A stretch of DNA of 49,279 bases, from positions 1-49,279 of the forward strand of contig ONLQ01000015.1 of NCBI GenBank assembly GCA_900318665.1, written 5' to 3'. This stretch comes from an uncultured Bacteroidales bacterium. Its GTDB lineage: Bacteria > Bacteroidota > Bacteroidia > Bacteroidales > P3. Positions within the stretch are counted from its first letter, which is position 1. Each line of letters begins with the position of its first letter. Below the pieces are notes generated by a model. It saw only the letters and a program-made list of their open reading frames with translations. It searched no databases and was not told the origin of the DNA. The translations under genes and the position numbers were made by a program. Shown here piece by piece: positions 16,786-24,117 of this stretch.

Positions 16786-19476
16786 ATGATAAAGAAATGT
16801 ATTCTAGTAGTTATGCTACTCATTTCTGCACAATTCATGATGGCGCAAAATAAAGCCATCACAGGTACAATCATTGATGCAGAGACTAAAAATGCTATCT
16901 GTGGAGTTGTTATTACAATGGACAGCAATAAAGTTGTTACGGATATTGACGGCAGATTCTATTTACCTTCGATAAATAGACATGGAACTATTACTTGCAC
17001 ATATATAGATTACGTGCCTTTAAATATCGATGTTTTCGAGGGGCAAGATCTTGGCATTATTGAAATGGCCACAAGTACTCGATTATTGCCTGATGCCATC
17101 ATCACTTCTCAATTGGCAGTTCCAAGAAAAACTCCAGTTGCAGTTAGTAATGTACTTGCGTCACAAATTGAGGAGCGTCTGGGTAATGACGAATTCGTTG
17201 AAGCATTAAAATATGCGCCAGGCGTTCATCCCAATAGGGTTGGAGGTAGCTGGGCGGAATCAGAAATATTTGTTCGGGGGTTTGACAATACAAATGTAGC
17301 GACTTTGATAAATGGCATACCTGTAAATGACATGGAGAATGGAATGGTGTATTGGTCCAACTGGGCAAGTTTAAGTGAAGTAACCTCTGTAATGCAAGTT
17401 CAACGGGGTATTGGTGCCACAAAACTCAGCACACCGTCAGTAGGAGGAACTATCAACATCATAACAAAAGGGATAGAAGCAAAAAAAGGAGGAAGTGTTT
17501 CTCAATCTTTAGGCAATGATGGTTATCAAAGAACATCTTTTAATTTTAGTACAGGCTTAATGAACAATGGCTGGGCCATCAATGTATTAGGCAGCCATGC
17601 TTACGGGGATGGTTATGCGCAAGGAACTAGTTTCGAAGTTTTCAACTATTTTGCAAATGTATCAAAACTATTCAATACCGATCATCAGTTGAGTTTTACC
17701 ATTTTTGGTGCTCCCCAGGAACATTACTTACGTTCAAATGCATTAACTAAAGAAGACTGGGAAATGGTACGTGCCAAGTATAGTCAAGACAAGGATTGGA
17801 GGAGATTTAATCCCGACTATGGGTTTAATAGTTCTGGACAACGAAAAACGTCAGACTATAATAAATACCACATGCCATTCATGACGCTGAAACATCTATG
17901 GCAAATAAACGAAAAATCGAACTTAACAACAACCGTATATGCAGCCTTGGGGAGCGGAGGTGGCTATAATGGGAAGGCCAATGAAACAACCTATTCTGAA
18001 TATGACTGGTATGGTTCCGACTACGGAAAGTTAAACATGACGTTCAGAGCTGCCGATGGTACATTTGACTATTCAAAAATTGAAGAAATCAATAAGGCTT
18101 CCAATACTGGATCTGAATTGATTATGTCCAGAATACTGGGTAAACAAAATTGGTATGGTCTGCTCTCGACCTATTCTAGTCAGGCTTTTAACTGCATAGA
18201 CTGGTTTGCAGGTATTGATTCCCGATTTTACAAGAATCAGCATACGAATGAAATCGTTGACCTGTTCGGAGGTGATTATTATATTGACCCTTGCCGTAGT
18301 GAGGTCAGCATCATCAATAATCCCCTGGCTACTGATGAATGGAAGAATCAACATCTTAGCGTTGGTGACGTCGTTTATCGGGACTATGATAGTTACATTC
18401 TTCAGAATGGCTTATTTGCACAAGCTGAATATAACAAAAACAGCATAAACACTTTTATTTCGGGGTCTATCAATCTGACTGATTTTTGGAAGTATGATCG
18501 ATTCTACAATACAGGTTCCAATGCTAGATCGGATACCAAAGGTTTTTGGTGCGGTAACATAAAATCTGGTATCAATTACAATTTTGATGATCACAACAAT
18601 GCCTACTTCAATATAGGTTACAATTCAAAGGCGCCTCAATTCAAGTCTGGAGTATTCATGTCTCCAACCTCATCTAATGTAACAAATGATAACGTGAAGA
18701 ACGAAAAATCATTCTCTACAGAACTTGGTTATTCTTTACATAATAGATGGCTTGTTTTCAAAGCCAACGCTTATTATACCAGATGGATGGACAAGAGCAT
18801 GACCAAGAAGGGCAAGATTACAGAACAGTATTACATCAATATGACCGGCGTTCATTCCAAACATATTGGGTTAGAATTAGAAATGAGGGTACTACCTGTT
18901 CAATGGATAGAGGCAGGTGCAATGCTCTCCCTCGGCGATTGGAAATGGGATAGTGACAACGTGAAGGGATACGCATACACGCTTAGTGGACAAGCTGTTA
19001 CTCCTGATGGAGGAATAACAACTCCTGGTGCTGCAGACCACGCATATGCAACAATCAACATGAAGGGTATCCACATCGGAGGCTCTGCTCAGACGACAGC
19101 ATCTGTTGATGTGACATTTAAACCATTTACTGGATTCCGCATCGGAGGCGGCTTCACTCATTACTCCCGCAATTATGCTTACTACTCATTGTCTGGCAGC
19201 AGCCTAAAACTCGGGAAGGAGATGAATGTCATAGAACCATGGAAGATTCCTTCCTACGGATGTGTCGATCTTTGGATTTCATATAAGTTCATGATAGGTT
19301 CCATATACGCGACTATTTCAAGCCAAATCGGCAATGTGTTTGATAATCATTATATAGAAAAAGCATGGAATCCCACCACCGCTAGCCAAGATATTGTTTC
19401 TGTCAATCCAAATGACGTGTATTTGTTCTATGCCATAGGTAGAACCTGGACTGTGAAATTAAAGGTTGATTTCTAG
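16786..19476 (+). CDS. TonB-dependent outer-membrane receptor
   Basis: This 896-residue receptor has a signal peptide (residues 1-20, ending MMAQ) and a carboxypeptidase-regulatory-like domain (about 24-95, with TGTIIDAETK and DIDGRFYLP). A plug domain follows (about 110-230, with EIFVRGFDNTNVATLINGIPVND and GGTINIITK), then a 22-strand-type barrel ending in the terminal Phe required for assembly. No SusD partner gene is present, so a glycan SusCD role is unlikely; siderophore, haem, cobalamin or peptide uptake is more plausible. It starts 42 bases after the ATPase gene with no clear promoter between, and the ABC transporter gene follows at once. Base composition is AT-rich like the rest of the island. 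Confidence 0.92.
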   Translation: MIKKCILVVMLLISAQFMMAQNKAITGTIIDAETKNAICGVVITMDSNKVVTDIDGRFYLPSINRHGTITCTYIDYVPLNIDVFEGQDLGIIEMATSTRLLPDAIITSQLAVPRKTPVAVSNVLASQIEERLGNDEFVEALKYAPGVHPNRVGGSWAESEIFVRGFDNTNVATLINGIPVNDMENGMVYWSNWASLSEVTSVMQVQRGIGATKLSTPSVGGTINIITKGIEAKKGGSVSQSLGNDGYQRTSFNFSTGLMNNGWAINVLGSHAYGDGYAQGTSFEVFNYFANVSKLFNTDHQLSFTIFGAPQEHYLRSNALTKEDWEMVRAKYSQDKDWRRFNPDYGFNSSGQRKTSDYNKYHMPFMTLKHLWQINEKSNLTTTVYAALGSGGGYNGKANETTYSEYDWYGSDYGKLNMTFRAADGTFDYSKIEEINKASNTGSELIMSRILGKQNWYGLLSTYSSQAFNCIDWFAGIDSRFYKNQHTNEIVDLFGGDYYIDPCRSEVSIINNPLATDEWKNQHLSVGDVVYRDYDSYILQNGLFAQAEYNKNSINTFISGSINLTDFWKYDRFYNTGSNARSDTKGFWCGNIKSGINYNFDDHNNAYFNIGYNSKAPQFKSGVFMSPTSSNVTNDNVKNEKSFSTELGYSLHNRWLVFKANAYYTRWMDKSMTKKGKITEQYYINMTGVHSKHIGLELEMRVLPVQWIEAGAMLSLGDWKWDSDNVKGYAYTLSGQAVTPDGGITTPGAADHAYATINMKGIHIGGSAQTTASVDVTFKPFTGFRIGGGFTHYSRNYAYYSLSGSSLKLGKEMNVIEPWKIPSYGCVDLWISYKFMIGSIYATISSQIGNVFDNHYIEKAWNPTTASQDIVSVNPNDVYLFYAIGRTWTVKLKVDF

Positions 19477-19485
19477 TTGTTCGAT

Positions 19486-21330
19486 ATGGATTTCTTTAGA
19501 CTAATCCTGCGCTTTATTCCCGAATACAAAGGACGGATCACAGCATACGTCCTTATGAACTTTATCGCTTCGGTTTTCAGCGTGTTCAGTTTTATTGCGA
19601 TAATCCCTCTTGTCCAGATTCTATTTGGTTTGTCTAATGAGACATTTGAGTATGTGGAAACACAAGGAATATCTTCTTACAATGGGTTTCTTGATGCGAC
19701 CAAGAACAATATCATGTACTATTTGCAAGAACAGATGGCTGTGAATGGTAAAATATGGGTGTTGTTTGCTATTGGTGTGTTTGTGGTACTCATGTCATTC
19801 CTGTTTAATATCGTTTCGTATTTTGCTTACTGGGTGCGAATACCAATTAGGACGGGTATCTCACGTTCATTAAGACAAGATGCGTATAACAAGATCGTCA
19901 ATATGCCTGTGTTAGCTTTTTCTAAAGAGAACCGAGGAGATTTCGTCTCTCGAATGACAAGTGATGTTGATGAGATTGACTTCGGAATTGGCACTACACT
20001 TGACATGTTTATCAAAGATCCAATACAGATTATTGTGTACATTGTTACAATGGTTAGTATATCTGCAAATCTGACCATCTATGGCATAACCCTTCTATTG
20101 GGCATATGCTCAATAATATTGTATTGGGGACGGATTATGCAACGGATTACCTTCCAAGCACAGACAAACAGGGGTAAAATCCTTTCCATGTATGAACAAA
20201 CGATAGGTGTACTTCCTATTATAAAATCTTATAGAACCGAAGAAGATTTTTCAGATAAATTCAGCGTGCTTAATTATGAGACGCAGCGTCTTTTCAACAA
20301 GCAGAATAGGTTCTATACTCTAGCCTGGAGTTGCACGGATTTTTCTTTGGTTTCCATTATAGTTTTAATACTATGTGTCAGTGGAGGAATGATTTTGAAC
20401 GGAGAATCAAATATAGGTCCTGCGACTCTTATTGCCTTCCTTGGGGTTTTCTATTCTCTCATTGCTCCGATGCGCGACCTTATGAAATGTACCTTTGGCA
20501 TTCGTAAGGCTATGGCATCTTTGATGCGTTTGAACAAAGTACTCCGTATTGAGCAGGAATCGGATTCTGTCAAAGAAGAGTTTGTGATTTGCCATACAGA
20601 TGATCCTATCATTGAACTTCGAGGCATAACTTTCCGTTATGCGAACGATGTTGTACTTAAGAATGTTTCTATCCGTATCAAAGAAGGAGAAAAAATAGCG
20701 ATACTTGGATCTACTGGGTCAGGAAAATCCACGCTAGCAGGATTACTATCCCTACTATATTTTCAGAATGAAGGAGAGTTCTTGATAAATGGGAAGGACA
20801 TCCGTGCATATAGTATCAATTCTGTCAGAAAAAACATCTCGTATGTTGTCCAAGACCCCCTCCTTATTCAAGACACAATATTTTACAATATCACATTAGG
20901 GAACAAGAATTATACAAAAGAAGATGTCATAAAGGCAGCACAAAAAGCTCATATTCACAACTTTATTACAAATCTTCCATCGCAATACGAAACAATTATT
21001 GGAGACAGGGGGACATTGTTGTCCAGTGGACAAAAACAATGTATAGCCCTTGCACGTGCGTTCATTAAAGACGCACCAATATATATAATGGACGAGGCGA
21101 CTTCTGCATTGGATCCAGAATTGGAAATTCTTGTCATGAATGAATTGAAGGCTGGCAAGACAAAGAGCACAGCCATAATAATCACACATCGTGTAAGTTC
21201 TTCTCTTGATGCAGACTATGTATATGTGGTAGATGATGGCAAGATTGTGGAAGAAGGAAGTCCAAAACATTTGTATGAAAAAAATGGCTTCTATAGAAGT
21301 CTATCTGACATCCAAAATATTAAGCTATAA
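19486..21330 (+). CDS. ABC transporter half-molecule, fused membrane and ATPase domains (exporter fold)
   Basis: This 614-residue protein has six membrane helices in the N-terminal half (to about residue 330) and a nucleotide-binding domain after about 375. Walker A is GSTGSGKST near residue 408, the Q-loop is VVQDP, the signature is LSSGQ near 512, Walker B is IYIMDE near 531, and the switch His is in ITHR near 567. ATG 19486 is chosen; TTG 19477 would add only three residues and abuts the receptor stop. A half-transporter must dimerise, either with itself or with a second gene. It may act as a YbtPQ-type siderophore importer with the receptor upstream. Its usual partner is not present, and an insertion sequence sits 89 bases downstream. 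Confidence 0.88.
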   Translation: MDFFRLILRFIPEYKGRITAYVLMNFIASVFSVFSFIAIIPLVQILFGLSNETFEYVETQGISSYNGFLDATKNNIMYYLQEQMAVNGKIWVLFAIGVFVVLMSFLFNIVSYFAYWVRIPIRTGISRSLRQDAYNKIVNMPVLAFSKENRGDFVSRMTSDVDEIDFGIGTTLDMFIKDPIQIIVYIVTMVSISANLTIYGITLLLGICSIILYWGRIMQRITFQAQTNRGKILSMYEQTIGVLPIIKSYRTEEDFSDKFSVLNYETQRLFNKQNRFYTLAWSCTDFSLVSIIVLILCVSGGMILNGESNIGPATLIAFLGVFYSLIAPMRDLMKCTFGIRKAMASLMRLNKVLRIEQESDSVKEEFVICHTDDPIIELRGITFRYANDVVLKNVSIRIKEGEKIAILGSTGSGKSTLAGLLSLLYFQNEGEFLINGKDIRAYSINSVRKNISYVVQDPLLIQDTIFYNITLGNKNYTKEDVIKAAQKAHIHNFITNLPSQYETIIGDRGTLLSSGQKQCIALARAFIKDAPIYIMDEATSALDPELEILVMNELKAGKTKSTAIIITHRVSSSLDADYVYVVDDGKIVEEGSPKHLYEKNGFYRSLSDIQNIKL

Positions 21331-21413
21331 AATAAGGAATAAATATAACAAAATAAAGTATTCTGAGAATTATCCATATGTCCGACATGCAATCTTATGT
21401 AAGATGGGATTTC

Positions 21414-21419
21414 TAAATA
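21414..21419 (+). repeat. Left 6-bp target-site duplication (TAAATA)
   Basis: TAAATA directly abuts the insertion-sequence end at 21420 and is repeated at 22441-22446, as expected for a recent transposition. Confidence 0.85.
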
Positions 21420-21437
21420 ACGTGAGTTCGATGAATT

Positions 21438-22346
21438 TCAGAATAGCGCAAGCTGGTTGCTAACAACACGTTGCACTTGCAGGCATGGCTTTTTAGGGAA
21501 AAAGCAGTATGCAGAGAGAGCCCCCAGCAGATTGACAATGAAGTTATCGAAAGACCTATGTCTCGAATGCTCTACTTGCGCGATATTTTTAAGCTCGTCA
21601 TTAACCGTCTCTATTATAGCCCTCTTCCGTAGCAGCAGGCGGTCGGACATACTCATCAGGGCTCCCCTCATGTTACTCTTGAGCTTTGTAATAAGCTGTA
21701 TGCCGTCTACGAAAAGCCTTTCAAAGAGATGCCTGCTGATATACCCCTTGTCGCCTACCAGTTTTCCATAGATGGCATCGACAAAGGCCTTGTACTCCAG
21801 AGGCTTTCTGTCGTCAATGTCGCCAGGCGTTATCATGAAGTTCAGCAGTTCTCCCTTCTCGTTGCATATCAGGTGCAGCTTGAATCCGAAGAACCACCCC
21901 ATGGAGCATTTACCCCTCTGGGCGATACCACGGAACGTTTTATGGATATGTATGCGCTGGTTCTTGCAGACACGCAGCGGCGTGCTGTCCACGAAGCTAA
22001 CGCCCGTGCATTTCCCAAGCAGGACCTTCTTGACAAACAACGCCAGCGGCAGAGCGACTGATTTCTCCAGCTCTACCATTCGGTTGTACGATACCGTCTT
22101 GGGAAACATATGCCTCATGTGCCTGCATACATACTCTGTATAGAAATGCTTGAAACATCTGTATCCAGACGCGTGGAATATTATCATGATTGTCATGACC
22201 TCGGCCTTTGTCATCTTTCCGTCTCTGTGGTAGGAGCGTTTCCCAGGGTCTTTGATGGTGTATTTCTCCATCATGGTATCAAAAAAATGACAGAATTCGT
22301 CAGTCATAAAGAAAATTTCTGTAATTTTGTCATCGGTAATTAGCAT
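21438..22346 (-). CDS. IS982-family transposase
   Basis: This 302-residue DDE transposase has catalytic residues Asp120 (SFVDSTPLRV), Asp199 (LVGDKGYIS) and Glu246 (AIIETVNDEL), in the spacing expected of IS982. The segment CKNQRIHIHKTFRG and the block GFKLHLI are further family marks. Length and frame are intact. It is driven by a minus-strand promoter at 22376-22406 that lies within the element, and its start codon lies inside a large inverted repeat. Confidence 0.93.
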   Translation of the reverse strand: MLITDDKITEIFFMTDEFCHFFDTMMEKYTIKDPGKRSYHRDGKMTKAEVMTIMIIFHASGYRCFKHFYTEYVCRHMRHMFPKTVSYNRMVELEKSVALPLALFVKKVLLGKCTGVSFVDSTPLRVCKNQRIHIHKTFRGIAQRGKCSMGWFFGFKLHLICNEKGELLNFMITPGDIDDRKPLEYKAFVDAIYGKLVGDKGYISRHLFERLFVDGIQLITKLKSNMRGALMSMSDRLLLRKRAIIETVNDELKNIAQVEHSRHRSFDNFIVNLLGALSAYCFFPKKPCLQVQRVVSNQLALF

Positions 22347-22404
22347 AGCGGTATTTTTCTTTTGGGTTCGCTATACAAAAATACGAAAAATACCGCTAAT
22401 TACC
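22335..22404. other. Long inverted repeat spanning the transposase start and promoter
   Basis: GGTAATTAGC (22335-22344) pairs with GCTAATTACC (22395-22404), and AGCGGTATTTTTC (22347-22359) pairs with GAAAAATACCGCT (22385-22397). The transposase ATG (22346-22344, minus strand) lies at the junction of the two left arms. The right arms lie upstream of the transposase transcription start, so only read-through transcripts could form the hairpin. Confidence 0.8.
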
Positions 22405-22406
22405 AA
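22376..22406 (-). promoter_or_regulatory. Transposase promoter: -33 TTG, 20-base spacer, -7 TATTTTTG
   Basis: On the minus strand TTG (22406-22404) is followed after 20 bases by TATTTTTG (22383-22376), a full match to the Bacteroidota promoter layout. It is located 30 bases from the transposase start codon. Confidence 0.75.
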
Positions 22407-22440
22407 GTTTTTAATCAATTATATTTCGTCAAACTCACGT

Positions 22441-22446
22441 TAAATA
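22441..22446 (+). repeat. Right 6-bp target-site duplication (TAAATA)
   Basis: Second copy of the duplication that flanks the insertion sequence; identical to 21414-21419. Confidence 0.85.
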
Positions 22447-22455
22447 GAAGACTGA

Positions 22456-22623
22456 TACAAAGTATTACTTCAACAAATCTATTGTAAGTATTACACTTAT
22501 GCCATTATTGTTCCGTGGATATTTCCAATGATGGGTTCCGATATGGCATATCAATTTGCAGACATATTGTTTTCCTTGATAAGTATACCAACATTCTGCT
22601 ATCCAAATAATCATAAACCATGA
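22456..22623 (+). pseudogene. Decayed transporter fragment, possibly the C-terminus of an alanine/glycine:cation symporter
   Basis: A 55-codon open stretch with no start codon, bounded by TGA at 22453 and 22621, encodes a membrane-like segment (WIFPMMGSDMAYQFADIL, then LISIPT). The pattern ...ADxxxxLxxxPx recalls the last helices of AGCS symporters. It lies just beyond the insertion sequence and is AT-rich. It is probably a relic of a gene lost during island turnover; a chance open frame is possible. Confidence 0.3.
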
Positions 22624-22942
22624 AGATAATTTGTTTGTTATGCATGAATAAAAGCCGATAGATTCTCTTTCATTTTTAGGATTAAATACACTCCATTCAT
22701 TTCCAAATGAATTATTAACTCGTGTAGATTATTAAATCAAATTTGATTATTAAAAGAACCTGCAATGATAACGAATAAATCCTATGGATTTCGCGCGTTG
22801 TTATATTGTTTTCGCAAATTCCTGTACCCTGACTCATTTTTTAAAGATCAACTGTACTAACTTATGCGAGATTCCATAAATGTCTTGACATTTTTCATTT
22901 TTGAAAGATTCACGCAAATATTCTTTGTATCGCACAAAAAAC

Positions 22943-22987
22943 GGAGTTGTACTCCCGATTTTCCATGAAAATACGGAGTACAACTCC
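22943..22987. terminator. Hairpin made of two self-palindromic 13-mers, probable bidirectional terminator
   Basis: GGAGTTGTACTCC (22943-22955) and GGAGTACAACTCC (22975-22987) are exact reverse complements separated by 19 bases, and each is itself an imperfect palindrome (GGAGT-N3-ACTCC). T-rich runs follow in both directions (a run of T after about 22999 on plus, GTTTTTTG on minus). It would end the minus-strand OmpA-like transcript and shield it from the island. Confidence 0.65.
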
Positions 22988-23039
22988 TGATTTTAGCATT
23001 TTTTTAGTACCCTTTAGCAACTCAACTTTTAAACATCAC

Positions 23040-24032
23040 TTACTCGCCGAGCATTTGGAGGACGTCGGAGAGTTTTGGCGTTAGGATTATCTCTGTGCGA
23101 CGGTTCATGGCTTTGTTCTCCTTGCTGCTGTTCTCCACTTTGGGCATATAGGGACCGTGGCCAGCCGCCTCGATGCGAGCGGGGTCGATGCCGGGGCCGT
23201 ATTGCAGTATGAGTTTCACTATTGCCGTGGCGCGCATCACACTCAAATCCCAGTTGTCTTTCACGGCGGTAGAGCCCGTGTAGGGGTCGTTGTCGGTATG
23301 GCCTTCGACCACGATGTTGAGGTCGGCATTCTCTTCCAGCACCTTGGCAAGTTCCTTGATGGCTTTGTTGCCCTCGTTCGACACCTTCCAACTGGCCGAC
23401 GGGAACATCAGTTTGCTATCCATAGACACATACACTTTGCCGTCCTTGGTCTCCACCTGCATACCCTTGTCGGCAAAGCCTACCAAGGCGTTGGTCACCG
23501 ATTGACGTATCTGGTCCAGTTCTTTCTGCTTGGCGGCCAGGGCTTCTTCCTTGGCGGCCAGGGCAGCCGTGGCGGCCTCCTCGGCTTTCTGCAGTTTGGC
23601 CTGCTGTTCGCGCAGCATGGCCTCTTTCTTGCGGAATTCTTCTTCCTTGTCGTTCAGTTCCTGCGTGCGTGCCAGCAGTTTCTCGTTGGCTTTATTCAGG
23701 TCGCGATTTTTGCCGCTTATCTGCTGCAGGTTGTTCTCCATCATGGTGTCGTAGCGATAGCGTGCGTTCTCCAGTTCGCGCGTCAGGCGTGCCACGCTGT
23801 TGTCGCTCTCCTGCTTGGCGTTAGCCAACTCGCCCATACTCACAGTAAGGGCCTGATTCTGACGGATAAGGTCGGCGTGTTCGTCTTTCAGTTGCGAGAG
23901 TTCCTGCTGCACATTGAGCAGTTCTTTCTGATAGCGCTTGCTGTTCGACTCCATTGCCTCGTATTTGCCAAGCGAGACACACGATGTCGCTGCCACGGCG
24001 GCAGTAATAATTAAAAAGGTACCGATTTTCAT
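23040..24032 (-). CDS. OmpA-family lipoprotein with coiled coil
   Basis: This 330-residue protein has a lipoprotein leader (Cys18 in ATSC). A long charged heptad-rich coiled coil follows (about residues 30-180, with many Gln, Glu, Lys and Ala residues), and then a C-terminal OmpA-like peptidoglycan-binding domain (about 195-320). The latter shows VVEGHTDND, NWDLSVMRA and MNRRTEI, carrying the Asp and Arg that grip diaminopimelate. It probably anchors the outer membrane to the wall. It is divergent from the CLC gene, and the two starts share an 85-base promoter region. Confidence 0.92.
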   Translation of the reverse strand: MKIGTFLIITAAVAATSCVSLGKYEAMESNSKRYQKELLNVQQELSQLKDEHADLIRQNQALTVSMGELANAKQESDNSVARLTRELENARYRYDTMMENNLQQISGKNRDLNKANEKLLARTQELNDKEEEFRKKEAMLREQQAKLQKAEEAATAALAAKEEALAAKQKELDQIRQSVTNALVGFADKGMQVETKDGKVYVSMDSKLMFPSASWKVSNEGNKAIKELAKVLEENADLNIVVEGHTDNDPYTGSTAVKDNWDLSVMRATAIVKLILQYGPGIDPARIEAAGHGPYMPKVENSSKENKAMNRRTEIILTPKLSDVLQMLGE

Positions 24033-24082
24033 ATTTTAATGTGTTTTACAAAAAAATAATAACGCAAAATTGCTTTTTTTCG

Positions 24083-24090
24083 TACTTTTG
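24083..24090 (+). promoter_or_regulatory. -7 box TACTTTTG of the CLC gene
   Basis: TACTTTTG fits TAnnTTTG, 27 bases before the ATG at 24118. It is preceded by TTTTTTTCG, similar to the bases before the -7 box at 37493. No clear -33 TTG is seen at standard spacing. Confidence 0.55.
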
Positions 24091-24117
24091 CCACCCCAAA
24101 GTCAGCACCCTGCGCTT

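Larger units (their letters stand above)
21420..22440. mobile_element. Complete IS982-family insertion sequence, 1021 bp
   Basis: The ends are inverted repeats: ACGTGAGTTCGATGAATT at 21420-21437, and at the right end, read inward on the minus strand, ACGTGAGTTTGACGAAAT. They match at 15 of 18 positions. The element is flanked by TAAATA on both sides. One intact transposase on the minus strand fills most of its length. Intact ends, duplication and gene suggest a recent, possibly still active copy. It lies just downstream of the ABC transporter gene, within the accessory island. Confidence 0.92.
22447..23039. other. 593-base region without an intact gene, right edge of the AT-rich island
   Basis: This stretch holds the transporter relic at its left end and short AT-rich palindromes such as ATCAAATTTGAT near 22735. 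At 22943-22987 there is a strong hairpin. No intact gene, tRNA or attachment-like direct repeat was found. Composition changes sharply to GC-rich at about 23040, where the OmpA-like gene begins, so the island boundary lies here. Confidence 0.6.

Noticed and set aside
21233-21463. Open frame running from the ABC gene into the insertion sequence
   Set aside because: It overlaps the ABC gene in another frame, has no recognisable domain and runs on into the IS end.
24070-24117. Upstream TTG extension of the CLC gene
   Set aside because: It would place the start before the -7 box at 24083; ATG 24118 fits the promoter and the family N-terminus.
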